Shown in pieces: positions 18,711 through 27,066 of a stretch of 64,000 bases of DNA. The notes under the pieces are model-generated. The model ran no database searches. It was not told the origin of the DNA and was given only the letters and a program-made list of their open reading frames with translations. A program made the position numbers and the translations under genes. Within the stretch, counting starts at the first letter, position 1. Each line of letters starts with the position of its first letter. Origin of the DNA: Sipunculus nudus (taxonomy: Eukaryota; Annelida; Sipuncula; Golfingiida; Sipunculidae); the NCBI GenBank assembly GCA_026874595.1, contig JAPPUL010000079.1:489001-553000 (forward strand). Reading direction: 5' to 3'.

Positions 18711-19976
18711 CTATTCTACCACTTGTTCTACTTCCAAAAGAGATTCAAACTCTTCTCTAAATGCATCTAAATAGCTTCTCATTGGCATCGCTGCCGCATC
18801 CGCAAGTACACATATCGTCTTCCCTTGCATGTTATTACATATATCATTTAGTAAATCCAAATCCTCTTTCTTGCCCTCTCCTTTCTTAAGACGATATAAT
18901 ATCTTCTCAAGCCACCCTGTCCCCTCCCGACATGGAGTACACTGTCCGCAGGACTCATGATGATAGAATTTCATCAAGTTTAATATCGCATCTACCATAT
19001 CCGTATCTTCATTCATTACAACAATCCCTCCTGACCCTAACATGCTTGAAGCCTCAGAAAGACTCTCATAATCCATCTTTATATCCAACTGATCCCCTTT
19101 TAATATCGGAGTCGATGAGCCGCCAGGTATTACTGCCTTAACACTCTTACCCTCAGGTATCACCCCCCCTCCATACTCATTTATTATCTCCCTTAACTTT
19201 GTCCCAAGCGGTACTTCATAATTACCTGGCTTCTTTACATGCCCACTTAATGAGAATATCTTAAAACCCGGACTCTTCTCTGTCCCAAAGCTTCTATGCC
19301 AATCTGAGCCTTTTTCTATTATATGTGGTAAATTACATAATGTCTCTACGTTATTTATTATCGTCGGGGCCCCGAAAAGACCTTGCACTGCCGGGAAAGG
19401 TGGCTTTATCTTCGGATAACCGCGCGAGCCCTCAAGCGACGTCAACTGCGCCGTCTCCTCACCACATATATAAGCCCCCGCTCCCCTAACCACAAATACA
19501 TCCAAATCATATCCACTCCCAAATATATCCTTCCCTATATAGCCTTTGTCCCTTGCCTCCTCTATTGCCTCTACAAGCACTTTATACCCATACCCAAATT
19601 CCCCTCTTATATATATATAGGCTTGGTTAGACTGTATGGCCCAACAACATATTATAATTCCTTCTAAAAGTTGATGAGGATCATATTCTATTAATGCCCT
19701 ATCTTTAAATGTCCCCGGCTCACTCTCATCTGCGTTGCAGGATAAGTATACTGGCTTTTTTCCCTTTGGGATAAAACTCCATTTTAAGCCAGTTGGAAAA
19801 CCTGCACCCCCACGCCCTCGCAATCCTGAGGCTTTTACTAGTTCTGTTACATCATTTGGAGCCTTAGTAAGTGCTGTCCTCGCCCCCTTATACCCACCCC
19901 CAGCCTCATAATACGATAGCTCTTTTGCTTTCTCGTTTCCTACATTCTTTGTTAAAACTGGCTCGAATTTTATCAA
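18711..19976 (-). CDS. nuoF: NADH-quinone oxidoreductase subunit F (NADH and FMN binding)
   Basis: Flavoprotein subunit that takes hydride from NADH to FMN and passes electrons to cluster N3. It has 421 residues. Visible motifs are GRGGAGFPTGLKW (about residues 54-66, NADH/FMN site), the ESEPGTFKDR segment, GAGAYICGEETAL-like sequence near 165, and the 4Fe-4S ligands SCGQCTPCREGTGW (about 340-353). Length and motifs are standard. It lies 56 bases downstream of nuoE and is separated from nuoG by a 138-to-153-base spacer holding a tandem repeat. Confidence 0.97.
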   Translation of the reverse strand: MIKFEPVLTKNVGNEKAKELSYYEAGGGYKGARTALTKAPNDVTELVKASGLRGRGGAGFPTGLKWSFIPKGKKPVYLSCNADESEPGTFKDRALIEYDPHQLLEGIIICCWAIQSNQAYIYIRGEFGYGYKVLVEAIEEARDKGYIGKDIFGSGYDLDVFVVRGAGAYICGEETAQLTSLEGSRGYPKIKPPFPAVQGLFGAPTIINNVETLCNLPHIIEKGSDWHRSFGTEKSPGFKIFSLSGHVKKPGNYEVPLGTKLREIINEYGGGVIPEGKSVKAVIPGGSSTPILKGDQLDIKMDYESLSEASSMLGSGGIVVMNEDTDMVDAILNLMKFYHHESCGQCTPCREGTGWLEKILYRLKKGEGKKEDLDLLNDICNNMQGKTICVLADAAAMPMRSYLDAFREEFESLLEVEQVVE

Positions 19977-20032
19977 TATATTACTCCCTTATATTACTTC
20001 CTTCTTTTCAAGCTTAATCCTTATTAAACTAG

Positions 20033-20503
20033 TTATTCTAGCTTTGATAGTATTTCGTCTATTTTATCTTTTGTTAGATTTTCATGATATTTATCATCTA
20101 TTTGCATAACTGGTGCTGTGTCGCAGCTTGCAAGGCATTCTACCTTCTCAAGAGAATATTTACCATCTGCACTCTTATCTCCTACACCCACTCCCAGCTT
20201 ATCTTCTAAATATTTCAACACCTCTTCAGAACCACGTAAAGCACACATTAGTGTACTACATACCATTATCCTATTCTTTCCATGATGACATCTTTTAAAA
20301 TGTGTGTAGAATGTTAAAAATCCATATACATACGAGGGCGACAACTCAAGCAGCTTCCCTACAAATTCGCATTCCTCATGCTCTAGATAACCAACCTCTC
20401 GTTCCACTACTCGCATAACTGACAACAATGCCGCTTTCTTATTCGGGAAATGTGTTAGTATCTCTTCTACCTCTTCTTTTATTGATGGCGTTATTTCTTG
20501 CAT
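20033..20503 (-). CDS. nuoE: NADH-quinone oxidoreductase subunit E (2Fe-2S)
   Basis: Thioredoxin-fold subunit of the NADH module with one 2Fe-2S cluster (N1a). All four cysteine ligands are present: CSTLMC and CLASC about 45 residues apart. The N-terminal helical bundle (IKEEVEEILTHFPNKKAALLSVM) is standard. I prefer ATG 20503, which has AAAGAG six bases upstream; an in-frame GTG at 20536, two bases after the nuoD stop, would add eleven residues and cannot be excluded. Confidence 0.95.
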   Translation of the reverse strand: MQEITPSIKEEVEEILTHFPNKKAALLSVMRVVEREVGYLEHEECEFVGKLLELSPSYVYGFLTFYTHFKRCHHGKNRIMVCSTLMCALRGSEEVLKYLEDKLGVGVGDKSADGKYSLEKVECLASCDTAPVMQIDDKYHENLTKDKIDEILSKLE

Positions 20504-20538
20504 GTATTTCTCTTTATAACTCCCGTTTTTTAACACAT

Positions 20539-21783
20539 TTATCTGTCAAGCTCGCCCGCTATAACGTTTAATGTGCTTAATATTGCCGGTATATCGGATA
20601 TTAAGTGCCCTTTTGCTATCTCGCTAAAACACTGATAATTTAGCAATGACGGCGGCCTAACTCGTACTCGATAGGGACTGCTTGCCCCATCACTTATTAT
20701 ATAAAAACCAAGTTCTCCATTAGGGGACTCTGTACTCGAATAACATTCTCCACAAGGTGCGTTTATTCCATGCTCATCCCCTGGCATTGTTACCTTAAAA
20801 TGATGTATCAATGACTCCATATCTTCATAAACTGCATCTTTATCCGGCAATACGTGTTTGTTACTATAATAATTTATCCTATCCCCTTTTGTCCCTTTTA
20901 AAAGCTTAAGTCCTTGCCGTATTATACCTACGCTCTCTTTCATCTCCTCTATCCTCACTATATATCTTGCATAACTATCTCCCTCATCCTCAACCGGTAC
21001 CACAAAATCTATCTCAGAATAACACAAATAAGGCTTCGCTTTCCGAATATCATATCCCACCCCACTCCCACGCAATACAGGACCTGTAACACCATAATTT
21101 AATGCAGACTCTTTGCTAAGTACTCCTATTCCTTGAGTCCGATCCATAAATATCCTATTGCGAGATAGCATTATTTCCGTCTCCTTTATACATCCCTCTA
21201 TACTCTTTAATACCCCATTAACTCGCTTTTCAAAATCAAGCGGTACGTCAAAGGCAAGCCCTCCTACCCGCGTGTAGCTCGTTGTAAGACGCGCTCCTGT
21301 TACTGCTTCAAATATATCATAAAGCCGTTCTCTTTCTACAAAAGTCCACAAAAATACACTAAATGCTCCAAGATCCATACCCTGAAGCCCTACGCATACT
21401 ATATGATCTGCTATCCGTGATAATTCTGCCATGATAACACGTATAATTTGAGCCCTAACCGGTATCTCTATTCCTAGCAAATCCTCTACTGCTACCGCAT
21501 AACCTATATTATTATTTAACGGCGATATATAGTTCATCCTATCTGTGACTGTTATGAATTGATTATAACTTCTATACTCCCCAAGCTTCTCAAACCCTGT
21601 ATGCAGATACCCTATCTCAGGTTCAACATTAACTATCCGCTCTCCATCTGTTTTAACTATTAGGCGCAATGTTCCATGTGTTGACGGATGCGACGGCCCT
21701 ACATTTAATGTTATTGTCGAGCCCCCTTCCACCTCCTCCCCCTCTATATCATAGCCATGCACCCTTTTATATGTCTCTTTCAT
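20539..21783 (-). CDS. nuoD: NADH-quinone oxidoreductase subunit D
   Basis: The 49-kDa subunit homologue, which forms the quinone-reduction pocket with NuoB. It is a separate gene rather than a NuoCD fusion. Length 414. Family hallmarks: GPSHPSTHGTLRL (residues 28-40, with the catalytic-pocket histidine), EPEIGYLHTGFEK (about 55-67), and the C-terminal end SLLNYQCFSEIAKGHLISDIPAILSTLN...GELDR, which ends in the usual Asp-Arg. Start ATG at 21783, 58 bases after nuoC. Confidence 0.97.
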   Translation of the reverse strand: MKETYKRVHGYDIEGEEVEGGSTITLNVGPSHPSTHGTLRLIVKTDGERIVNVEPEIGYLHTGFEKLGEYRSYNQFITVTDRMNYISPLNNNIGYAVAVEDLLGIEIPVRAQIIRVIMAELSRIADHIVCVGLQGMDLGAFSVFLWTFVERERLYDIFEAVTGARLTTSYTRVGGLAFDVPLDFEKRVNGVLKSIEGCIKETEIMLSRNRIFMDRTQGIGVLSKESALNYGVTGPVLRGSGVGYDIRKAKPYLCYSEIDFVVPVEDEGDSYARYIVRIEEMKESVGIIRQGLKLLKGTKGDRINYYSNKHVLPDKDAVYEDMESLIHHFKVTMPGDEHGINAPCGECYSSTESPNGELGFYIISDGASSPYRVRVRPPSLLNYQCFSEIAKGHLISDIPAILSTLNVIAGELDR

Positions 21784-21841
21784 TATCCTTTTATTTATTA
21801 CCCTTTAGCCTAACTAACTGTTTTTAACCGCTTAGACTCTT

Positions 21842-22411
21842 CTAACCACTGCCATCTACTTGCCCTTTAAGCTTATTATATATATTATATTTTGGAAAAC
21901 TTGACCTCTCTCCTCGCCCACGCAGAGGATAGTCCTTCCTAAGAGGATACCCCTCATAATCTTCCGGCATAAGTAACCTCTTTAAATCCGGATGTCCTAC
22001 AAAGTTTATCCCGTACATGTCATAAACTTCTCGTTCCGTTAATATCGCACCCTTGTATATTCCGCATATCGTCGGAACACCTTTCTCCGCACACTTAACA
22101 AAACTCCTCACCTTAAGACGTAAGTCATATATTAATGAATAAAATATATATACGACCGCATACCTCTCATCAGAAGCCTTATTACGAACAGCACCATATT
22201 CACTATAATCTATTCCAAGTATGTCTACCAATAAGCCAAATTCAAGACCTTCTCCAAGCTTTAGCAAAGACGCAACCTTTTGTATATCTTCCCCGCTTAT
22301 ATCAAGACACAGCATATCACGTTCTTCATACACCTCCCCCCCCCTCACCAATTCACCAACCCCTTCCAATAGCCTCTTCTTTATTTCATTTTGTATCTCT
22401 TTATTTCCCAT
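21842..22411 (-). CDS. nuoC: NADH-quinone oxidoreductase subunit C
   Basis: The 30-kDa subunit homologue of the complex I peripheral arm. It has 189 residues with the signature motif [20 protein letters not shown] (about residues 126-145) and the [17 protein letters not shown] end. The start ATG at 22411 is itself part of a tandem array (GAATAGATGGG units, 22409-22500): two further ATGGG copies lie just upstream in other frames, so the initiation site could be ambiguous. The G-rich repeat also provides GGGGA just before the start. Confidence 0.95.
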   Translation of the reverse strand: MGNKEIQNEIKKRLLEGVGELVRGGEVYEERDMLCLDISGEDIQKVASLLKLGEGLEFGLLVDILGIDYSEYGAVRNKASDERYAVVYIFYSLIYDLRLKVRSFVKCAEKGVPTICGIYKGAILTEREVYDMYGINFVGHPDLKRLLMPEDYEGYPLRKDYPLRGRGERSSFPKYNIYNKLKGQVDGSG

Positions 22412-22498
22412 CTATTCCCCATCTATTCTCCCATCTATTCTTCACCTATTTCCCAACATATCTTCCCACCTATTCCCCACCTATTCCCCACCCCCATT
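22409..22498. repeat. Tandem repeat containing the nuoC start codon
   Basis: About eight imperfect 10-12-base units, CCCATCTATTC or CCCACCTATTC on plus, read as GAATAGATGGG on the coding strand. The last unit supplies the nuoC ATG. The units nearest to the gene carry ATG, the farther ones GTG. The array fills the whole nuoB-nuoC spacer. Confidence 0.85.
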
Positions 22499-22525
22499 CA
22501 GCATCTTTATTCTCTAACTTAAAAT

Positions 22526-23020
22526 CTACTTCCTTAAACCCCATTTACCATAGGAACCACTGCTTACTTTATCCCCAGATATCTTCTCTTGTATATACAA
22601 AAGCGCATCAAGAAACTCCTCTGGCCTCGGAGGACAACCCGGTACATACGCATCCACAGGAATAAACTGATCTATACCTTGTATTAGCGTGTACGTATCA
22701 AATACCCCTCCGCTTGAACAACACGCTCCTACACTTACTACCCACTTAGGCTCCGGCATCTGTTCATATATCCTTATCAACACTGGCATCATTTTTATCG
22801 ATATCCGACCCGATACCAAAAGTAAGTCTGACTGCCTCGGCGAAAACCTTATTACCTCAGCCCCAAAACGAGACATGTCATATTTTGAACACAATACCGC
22901 CATCATCTCTATTGCACAACACGCAACCCCAAACGGCATCGGCCATAAAGAGTTCTTTCGTGACCAGTTTATTAGACTATCTAGCTTTGTTGTCAAAAAT
23001 CCCTTAAATCCACTATCCAC
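22526..23020 (-). CDS. nuoB: NADH-quinone oxidoreductase subunit B (cluster N2)
   Basis: Carries the terminal 4Fe-4S cluster N2 that reduces quinone. It has 164 residues, with the double-cysteine motif [11 protein letters not shown] (about residues 31-41), the [15 protein letters not shown] segment, [13 protein letters not shown] (about 97-109) and the PGCPPRPE loop (about 130). All four cysteine ligands are visible. Start ATG at 23020, 38 bases after nuoA. Confidence 0.97.
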   Translation of the reverse strand: MDSGFKGFLTTKLDSLINWSRKNSLWPMPFGVACCAIEMMAVLCSKYDMSRFGAEVIRFSPRQSDLLLVSGRISIKMMPVLIRIYEQMPEPKWVVSVGACCSSGGVFDTYTLIQGIDQFIPVDAYVPGCPPRPEEFLDALLYIQEKISGDKVSSGSYGKWGLRK

Positions 23021-23058
23021 TTAAACCTCCTTTCCTACCACGCGCTTTCCCTCCATCA

Positions 23059-23427
23059 TTACTTTGCCCTTTCAAAAAACTTAAACTCACCTCGCCTTAT
23101 TATATATATTAAGCCTACTAAAAGTATTAGCACGAATAATAACATCTCCATTAACACAAATATACTGCTACCCTTATATATAATCGCCCAGGGTATTATA
23201 AATACTGTCTCTACATCAAATAATATGAAAAATGCTCCGATTAAGTAAAATCTTACATAAAACTTCTTCGATTCTTTGTCTATTGGAGCAACCCCACATT
23301 CATATGGACTCCCCTTCTGCAGAGACTCTCGCTTCGGACCCACCTTAAGCGCTAATAGCAAAAATGCTAATGCAAACAAAACTATAACTATGACGTACAC
23401 CAGCAAAGGTATATAATTATTATCCAC
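23059..23427 (-). CDS. nuoA: NADH-quinone oxidoreductase subunit A
   Basis: Small three-helix subunit at the junction of the two complex I arms. It has 122 residues, with YECGVAPI (conserved cysteine of the flexible loop) and KKFYVRFYLIGAFFILFDVETVFIIPWA split across the second helix, including the FDVE acidic pair. The ATG at 23427 heads the nuoA-N run. A 120-base gap separates it from the Rieske fusion gene upstream on the same strand. Confidence 0.97.
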   Translation of the reverse strand: MDNNYIPLLVYVIVIVLFALAFLLLALKVGPKRESLQKGSPYECGVAPIDKESKKFYVRFYLIGAFFILFDVETVFIIPWAIIYKGSSIFVLMEMLLFVLILLVGLIYIIRRGEFKFFERAK

Positions 23428-23547
23428 TCTATCTCCTTAGCTCTTTTTCTTCGCTCTTTTTTATATCTTCCTATCCCTTCCTATGTCTTTATAGCCGCTA
23501 CTTTTAGCCTCTAAATACCTAAATATAGTAGGCAAAGGAAGAAAACT

Positions 23548-24213
23548 TCAACCCTGACCATTATTAGTACTATCAAGCCTTATCATCTTAACTTCTATAT
23601 CTCCACCCTCCGTAAGTCGAGACTCATATTCCCTTAAACCTCGATCCCCACCAGATACACAATCTCCCAAATTTATATCAAAACACCAATTATGCACTTT
23701 ACACTCTATTATATCTCCTTCCCCCATAACCTTAGGTAAACGATTGCCTAAATGCGGACATGCCCTATCATACACCTTTATATCCTCTCCATCCACATTA
23801 TAAAATATTAAATCCCTTCCCCCATATCTCTTATACAAAAGCTCCTTCTTCGGTAGCTCCTCAAGCCTAAGCACCTTATGCCATTCCTCCTCTCGGGACA
23901 ATACCTCTATCCTTAACTCCGGTAAGTCCATTTCTTGTAAAACTCCTATAGCATCAAGCACCTTAGTAAGCCCTGCCGCCGGAAACGACATCAATACTGC
24001 ATCAAGCACCTCCTGCCCTGACGCCCCAGCTCGTATGGCATGTGGCACATACTGCCTTAGCCCACTTGCCGTCCCAGATACCACCTTCGTTACCACTGAT
24101 ATTAAAAACCTTGTCTTATCATCTAGATGTCTTCCCGATTCTTTCAAAAACTTTAAGTAGGCTCCTGCCGCCTCAGGCCGCGTCTTTGCTAGAAAATCTA
24201 ATCTATCTGACAT
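23548..24213 (-). CDS. Carboxymuconolactone decarboxylase-like / Rieske fusion protein
   Basis: A 221-residue soluble protein with two parts. Residues about 10-95 are an all-helical AhpD/carboxymuconolactone-decarboxylase-like domain: the helix around VPHAIRAGASGQEVLDAV matches, but both redox cysteines of the AhpD CxxC motif are absent, so peroxidase activity is unlikely. Residues about 105-210 form a Rieske ferredoxin domain with CPHLG and, 17 residues later, CKVHNW, the complete Cys-His/Cys-His set for a 2Fe-2S cluster. GAGGA lies about nine bases before ATG 24213. It heads the nuo operon on the same strand, so a role as a small electron carrier linked to respiration is a reasonable inference, but no substrate can be named. 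Confidence 0.85.
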   Translation of the reverse strand: MSDRLDFLAKTRPEAAGAYLKFLKESGRHLDDKTRFLISVVTKVVSGTASGLRQYVPHAIRAGASGQEVLDAVLMSFPAAGLTKVLDAIGVLQEMDLPELRIEVLSREEEWHKVLRLEELPKKELLYKRYGGRDLIFYNVDGEDIKVYDRACPHLGNRLPKVMGEGDIIECKVHNWCFDINLGDCVSGGDRGLREYESRLTEGGDIEVKMIRLDSTNNGQG

Positions 24214-24481
24214 TTATTCAATATCCTCCATATCCTCTAGTTTTATACTTCTTGTATCTACTTGCCACCAAACGCTATCAAAAATATAAACATTTACCTC
24301 CCCTTTTACAACCAAAAGTATATTTACACTTTACTCTAAGTCTAATAACAAACACATTATAGTATAACTATTTTAATAATACTTTTTAATACTTTTTACT
24401 CAGCAACATATCTTTAACGCCAGTTTTATATAATTAGCTTTATGTTCTTTCAAAGATTGACTGGGGGTTTTGGGCTGGGAT

Positions 24482-25897
24482 TTAATATACTAATTCCCTT
24501 TTTAATATATCTAGTATCTTATCTTTATTCCCTGTACTCTGATTTAAAAGTATCACAAACCTAAGCTCTCCATATTCATCACTATCTATATAACCTACGT
24601 ACGAACTTACCGTCTTTAGACTCCCTGATTTGCCCCGAGCTCCATCTCCTAAATCTTTTAATAAATCCATGTAGGGTCTGAAGTATTCAAGCACTTTTAT
24701 CATACCTTCTGCTGTAACCGCATTACCATAAGATATCCCCGAACCCTCCTTTATCACTATCTCATCTAATCTCAAATCTTCTCGTACATACTCATTCAAA
24801 ACCTTAACTCCCTTTTCAAGCGTCGGTTCCCCTCCATACACCACAACTCCAAGCATTATTAGTATTTGATTTGCTGTATAATTATTTGAGTACATCAAAA
24901 GATCTCGGATAACTGTCTTTAATGTATTCAAAGACTTATATACATATAGCTCATCTAAGCCTTCTTTAATCTCCCCTACATTAACGCCCCCTTTTACCCT
25001 TATTCCTACTTCCTTACAAAATTGCTTAAATAAGTGTCCAAAGTATAATAGGCTATCTATATCTTCCTTTATAGCTATACGTAGCTCTTTTGTCCTCTTG
25101 AACTTCTCGTCTTCTGATAATGCTTTCTCATATATTGTCTTTACGTAATCTACATATGGCGTCTCCTTCTCTCCCGATACTATCTTACGACCTCGCCTTC
25201 CTACGTGCTTTATCGGTATTGTGTTATAGTTTACTACAAGTGCTCCATTTTTTGCGTCGTAACTTTCATACGTATTCTCATTCCCTTTAACCATTATATA
25301 GCCTGGGAAATAACTACCATCTACATATATATTATTTAGCTCCCTTACTCCTTTCCAAGCCTTTAGATGTTTTACTATATATTCCATCTCATGCGATGTT
25401 ATTGTTGGATCTCCATATCCCTTTATATATAAATTGCCCTCTTCATCAATTTTAAATACTGTCTTAAATCTGAAATCTGCTCCTAAATACTTAAGCGCTG
25501 CAAGTGAGGTTATAACTTTTAGTGTTGAGGCCGGCATCATTTTTGCCTTGCTATTATAGCCAAGCAAAACACGATCATGCTCATCCATAACAAGTACGGA
25601 ACCATTATCTATTAAGCTATCAAGCTCTTTTATCGTACTTTTAGTAAAGGGTATTTTATAGTCATATTCTTGTTTATAACTTTTATCACTTCGTTTTATC
25701 TCTTTTATACTCGGTTTTTCTTTTACACTCGCTTCTCCATGGACCGGCTTATTTGAGCTAAATATCACCACTACCAACAATATGACATTTAATACTACGA
25801 ATATATAAGGTATCTTGCTTAGAAACACTTCCTTCAAGCTCTTTATTTGGTATACTAACTTTTCGTAGTTAATGATTAGCATTTTTAGTAAAATCAA
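24482..25897 (-). CDS. dacB: D-alanyl-D-alanine carboxypeptidase/endopeptidase (PBP4 type)
   Basis: Peptidase family S13 penicillin-binding protein that trims or opens peptidoglycan cross-links in the periplasm. A membrane anchor or uncleaved signal (about residues 28-47) is followed by the catalytic triad of motifs: SxxK as STLK (Ser124, Lys127), SxN as SNNYTAN (about 344), and KSG as GKSGSL (about 430). The large insert between the first two motifs is typical of the family. The N-terminus is uncertain: TTG 25897 has GGAGG only three bases away, while ATG 25882 overlaps the Nudix stop by 14 bases. The overlap implies co-expression with the Nudix gene. Confidence 0.93.
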   Translation of the reverse strand: MILLKMLIINYEKLVYQIKSLKEVFLSKIPYIFVVLNVILLVVVIFSSNKPVHGEASVKEKPSIKEIKRSDKSYKQEYDYKIPFTKSTIKELDSLIDNGSVLVMDEHDRVLLGYNSKAKMMPASTLKVITSLAALKYLGADFRFKTVFKIDEEGNLYIKGYGDPTITSHEMEYIVKHLKAWKGVRELNNIYVDGSYFPGYIMVKGNENTYESYDAKNGALVVNYNTIPIKHVGRRGRKIVSGEKETPYVDYVKTIYEKALSEDEKFKRTKELRIAIKEDIDSLLYFGHLFKQFCKEVGIRVKGGVNVGEIKEGLDELYVYKSLNTLKTVIRDLLMYSNNYTANQILIMLGVVVYGGEPTLEKGVKVLNEYVREDLRLDEIVIKEGSGISYGNAVTAEGMIKVLEYFRPYMDLLKDLGDGARGKSGSLKTVSSYVGYIDSDEYGELRFVILLNQSTGNKDKILDILKRELVY

Positions 25898-26456
25898 ATA
25901 CCTCCAATAGAAATTGATTCAATATTATACCTGTTGCTCCCCAGATCACTATGTCTTTATAATAAAAATGCACAAAATCTTTCCCATATACTTTGTGCTC
26001 CTTATATCTTGACTCCTCAAAAAACTTACAAAGTGGCACGCTTATTATTCGCTCTACCTCGGCGTACTTTATCTTAAAGTCATACGGATAAGGCATTACG
26101 CCCACAAAGGGACTTATAACATAATAACTATTTTGAGTTTTTATATCATCAAGCATTCCAAGTATTTCTATATCGCTTGATTTAACACCTATTTCTTCAT
26201 ATACTTCCCGTAACACGCACTCTTTTAAATCTTTATCTAATAAAGAGTCGTAGCCCCCACCCGGAAATGATATCTCCCCCTTATGCGAATTAACAGATAA
26301 ACTCCTTTTTGTAAAAAGCACATAAAACTCATCTTCTCTATAATATAGCAACAAAAGTACTGCCGATGGAATTCTCCCTCCTTTACTATATTCTCTCTTG
26401 CGCTTACGTCTTTTTAAGATATTTTCTATCTTTTCAACTGTTTCTTTATAATTCAT
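25869..26456 (-). CDS. Nudix hydrolase, CoA-pyrophosphatase-like
   Basis: A 195-residue Nudix-fold hydrolase. The Nudix box is around FPGGGYDSLLDKDLKECVLREVYEEIGV: the REVYEEIG core with its metal-binding glutamates is intact. The preceding LFTKRS...HKGEISFPGGG is the pattern of the CoA-diphosphatase group (YeaB/NudL-like), which cleaves CoA to phosphopantetheine and ADP. A glutamate early in the box is replaced by aspartate. Substrate assignment rests on that N-terminal pattern only. It overlaps dacB downstream. Confidence 0.85.
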   Translation of the reverse strand: MNYKETVEKIENILKRRKRKREYSKGGRIPSAVLLLLYYREDEFYVLFTKRSLSVNSHKGEISFPGGGYDSLLDKDLKECVLREVYEEIGVKSSDIEILGMLDDIKTQNSYYVISPFVGVMPYPYDFKIKYAEVERIISVPLCKFFEESRYKEHKVYGKDFVHFYYKDIVIWGATGIILNQFLLEVFDFTKNANH

Positions 26457-26589
26457 TTTATCTTTGTCTTTTTTTTATTATCTAATAATATTTAGTAGGT
26501 TTTCATAAACATGTTTTGTAATATATTAATCTCTTTTTTACTTGACTTTTTTAGCTTATACGATAACTTTGTCTCCTTTATAATAAAGA

Positions 26590-26595
26590 TATAAT
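26590..26595 (+). promoter_or_regulatory. Possible -10 box of the tRNA-Lys gene
   Basis: A TATAAT hexamer lies 30 bases upstream of the tRNA-Lys 5' end; a short leader would then be trimmed by RNase P. No good -35 hexamer sits 16-18 bases before it; TTGACT at 26542-26547 is too far away. Confidence 0.35.
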
Positions 26596-26624
26596 GAAGA
26601 TGTAACTTTCTAAAACATTATATC

Positions 26625-26697
26625 GGGCCGCTAGCTCAGTTGGTAGAGCAACGCCCTTTTAAGGCGTGGGTCGAAGGTTCGAATCCTTCGCGGCTCA
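26625..26697 (+). tRNA. tRNA-Lys (anticodon TTT)
   Basis: A complete cloverleaf: seven-pair acceptor stem GGGCCGC with GCGGCTC (one G-U pair), D arm GCTCAGTTGGTAGAGC, anticodon stem ACGCC/GGCGT around loop CTTTTAA, and TTCGAAT T loop closed by GAAGG/CCTTC. The discriminator is A and CCA is not encoded. It stands alone on the plus strand. Confidence 0.97.
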
Positions 26698-26825
26698 TAT
26701 TAAACATAGCTAATTGTCAATTATTACCTTTTCTTTATTATAGTAACTTAAGATTAAATCTTTATACTTCGATAACGTTTTATATCTTTTAATATCAGTA
26801 TTTATAATATCAGTATTTATGGCTT

Positions 26826-26969
26826 ATGTTTATTTCTAAAAAAGACAAAAACAACATCATTAACTCTCTTGACAAGATTAACAATATCTTACAAAACCTT
26901 AATCACTCTTATAACAAATTGATTGCCCTTGGGGAAACGATAACTAACGAAAATTTAAAATCTCAATAA
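26826..26969 (+). CDS. Possible small helical protein, 47 residues
   Basis: An ATG-started frame with Lys, Asn and Ile-rich sequence (DKINNILQNLNHSYNKLI) forming a likely amphipathic helix or short coiled coil. It follows tRNA-Lys by 128 bases and lies in otherwise empty sequence. There is no clear ribosome-binding site and I know no homologue; the wobble bases are pyrimidine-rich like the other plus-strand genes nearby, which mildly supports coding. Confidence 0.4.
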   Translation: MFISKKDKNNIINSLDKINNILQNLNHSYNKLIALGETITNENLKSQ

Positions 26970-27066
26970 ATTAGCCTTCTTAAAAAGTCTTTTTACTATT
27001 TAACGCACTCTCTTGTGCATTCTCTTGTGCACTTCTGCATTTAAAAAGAACTTTATCCTTATATTT

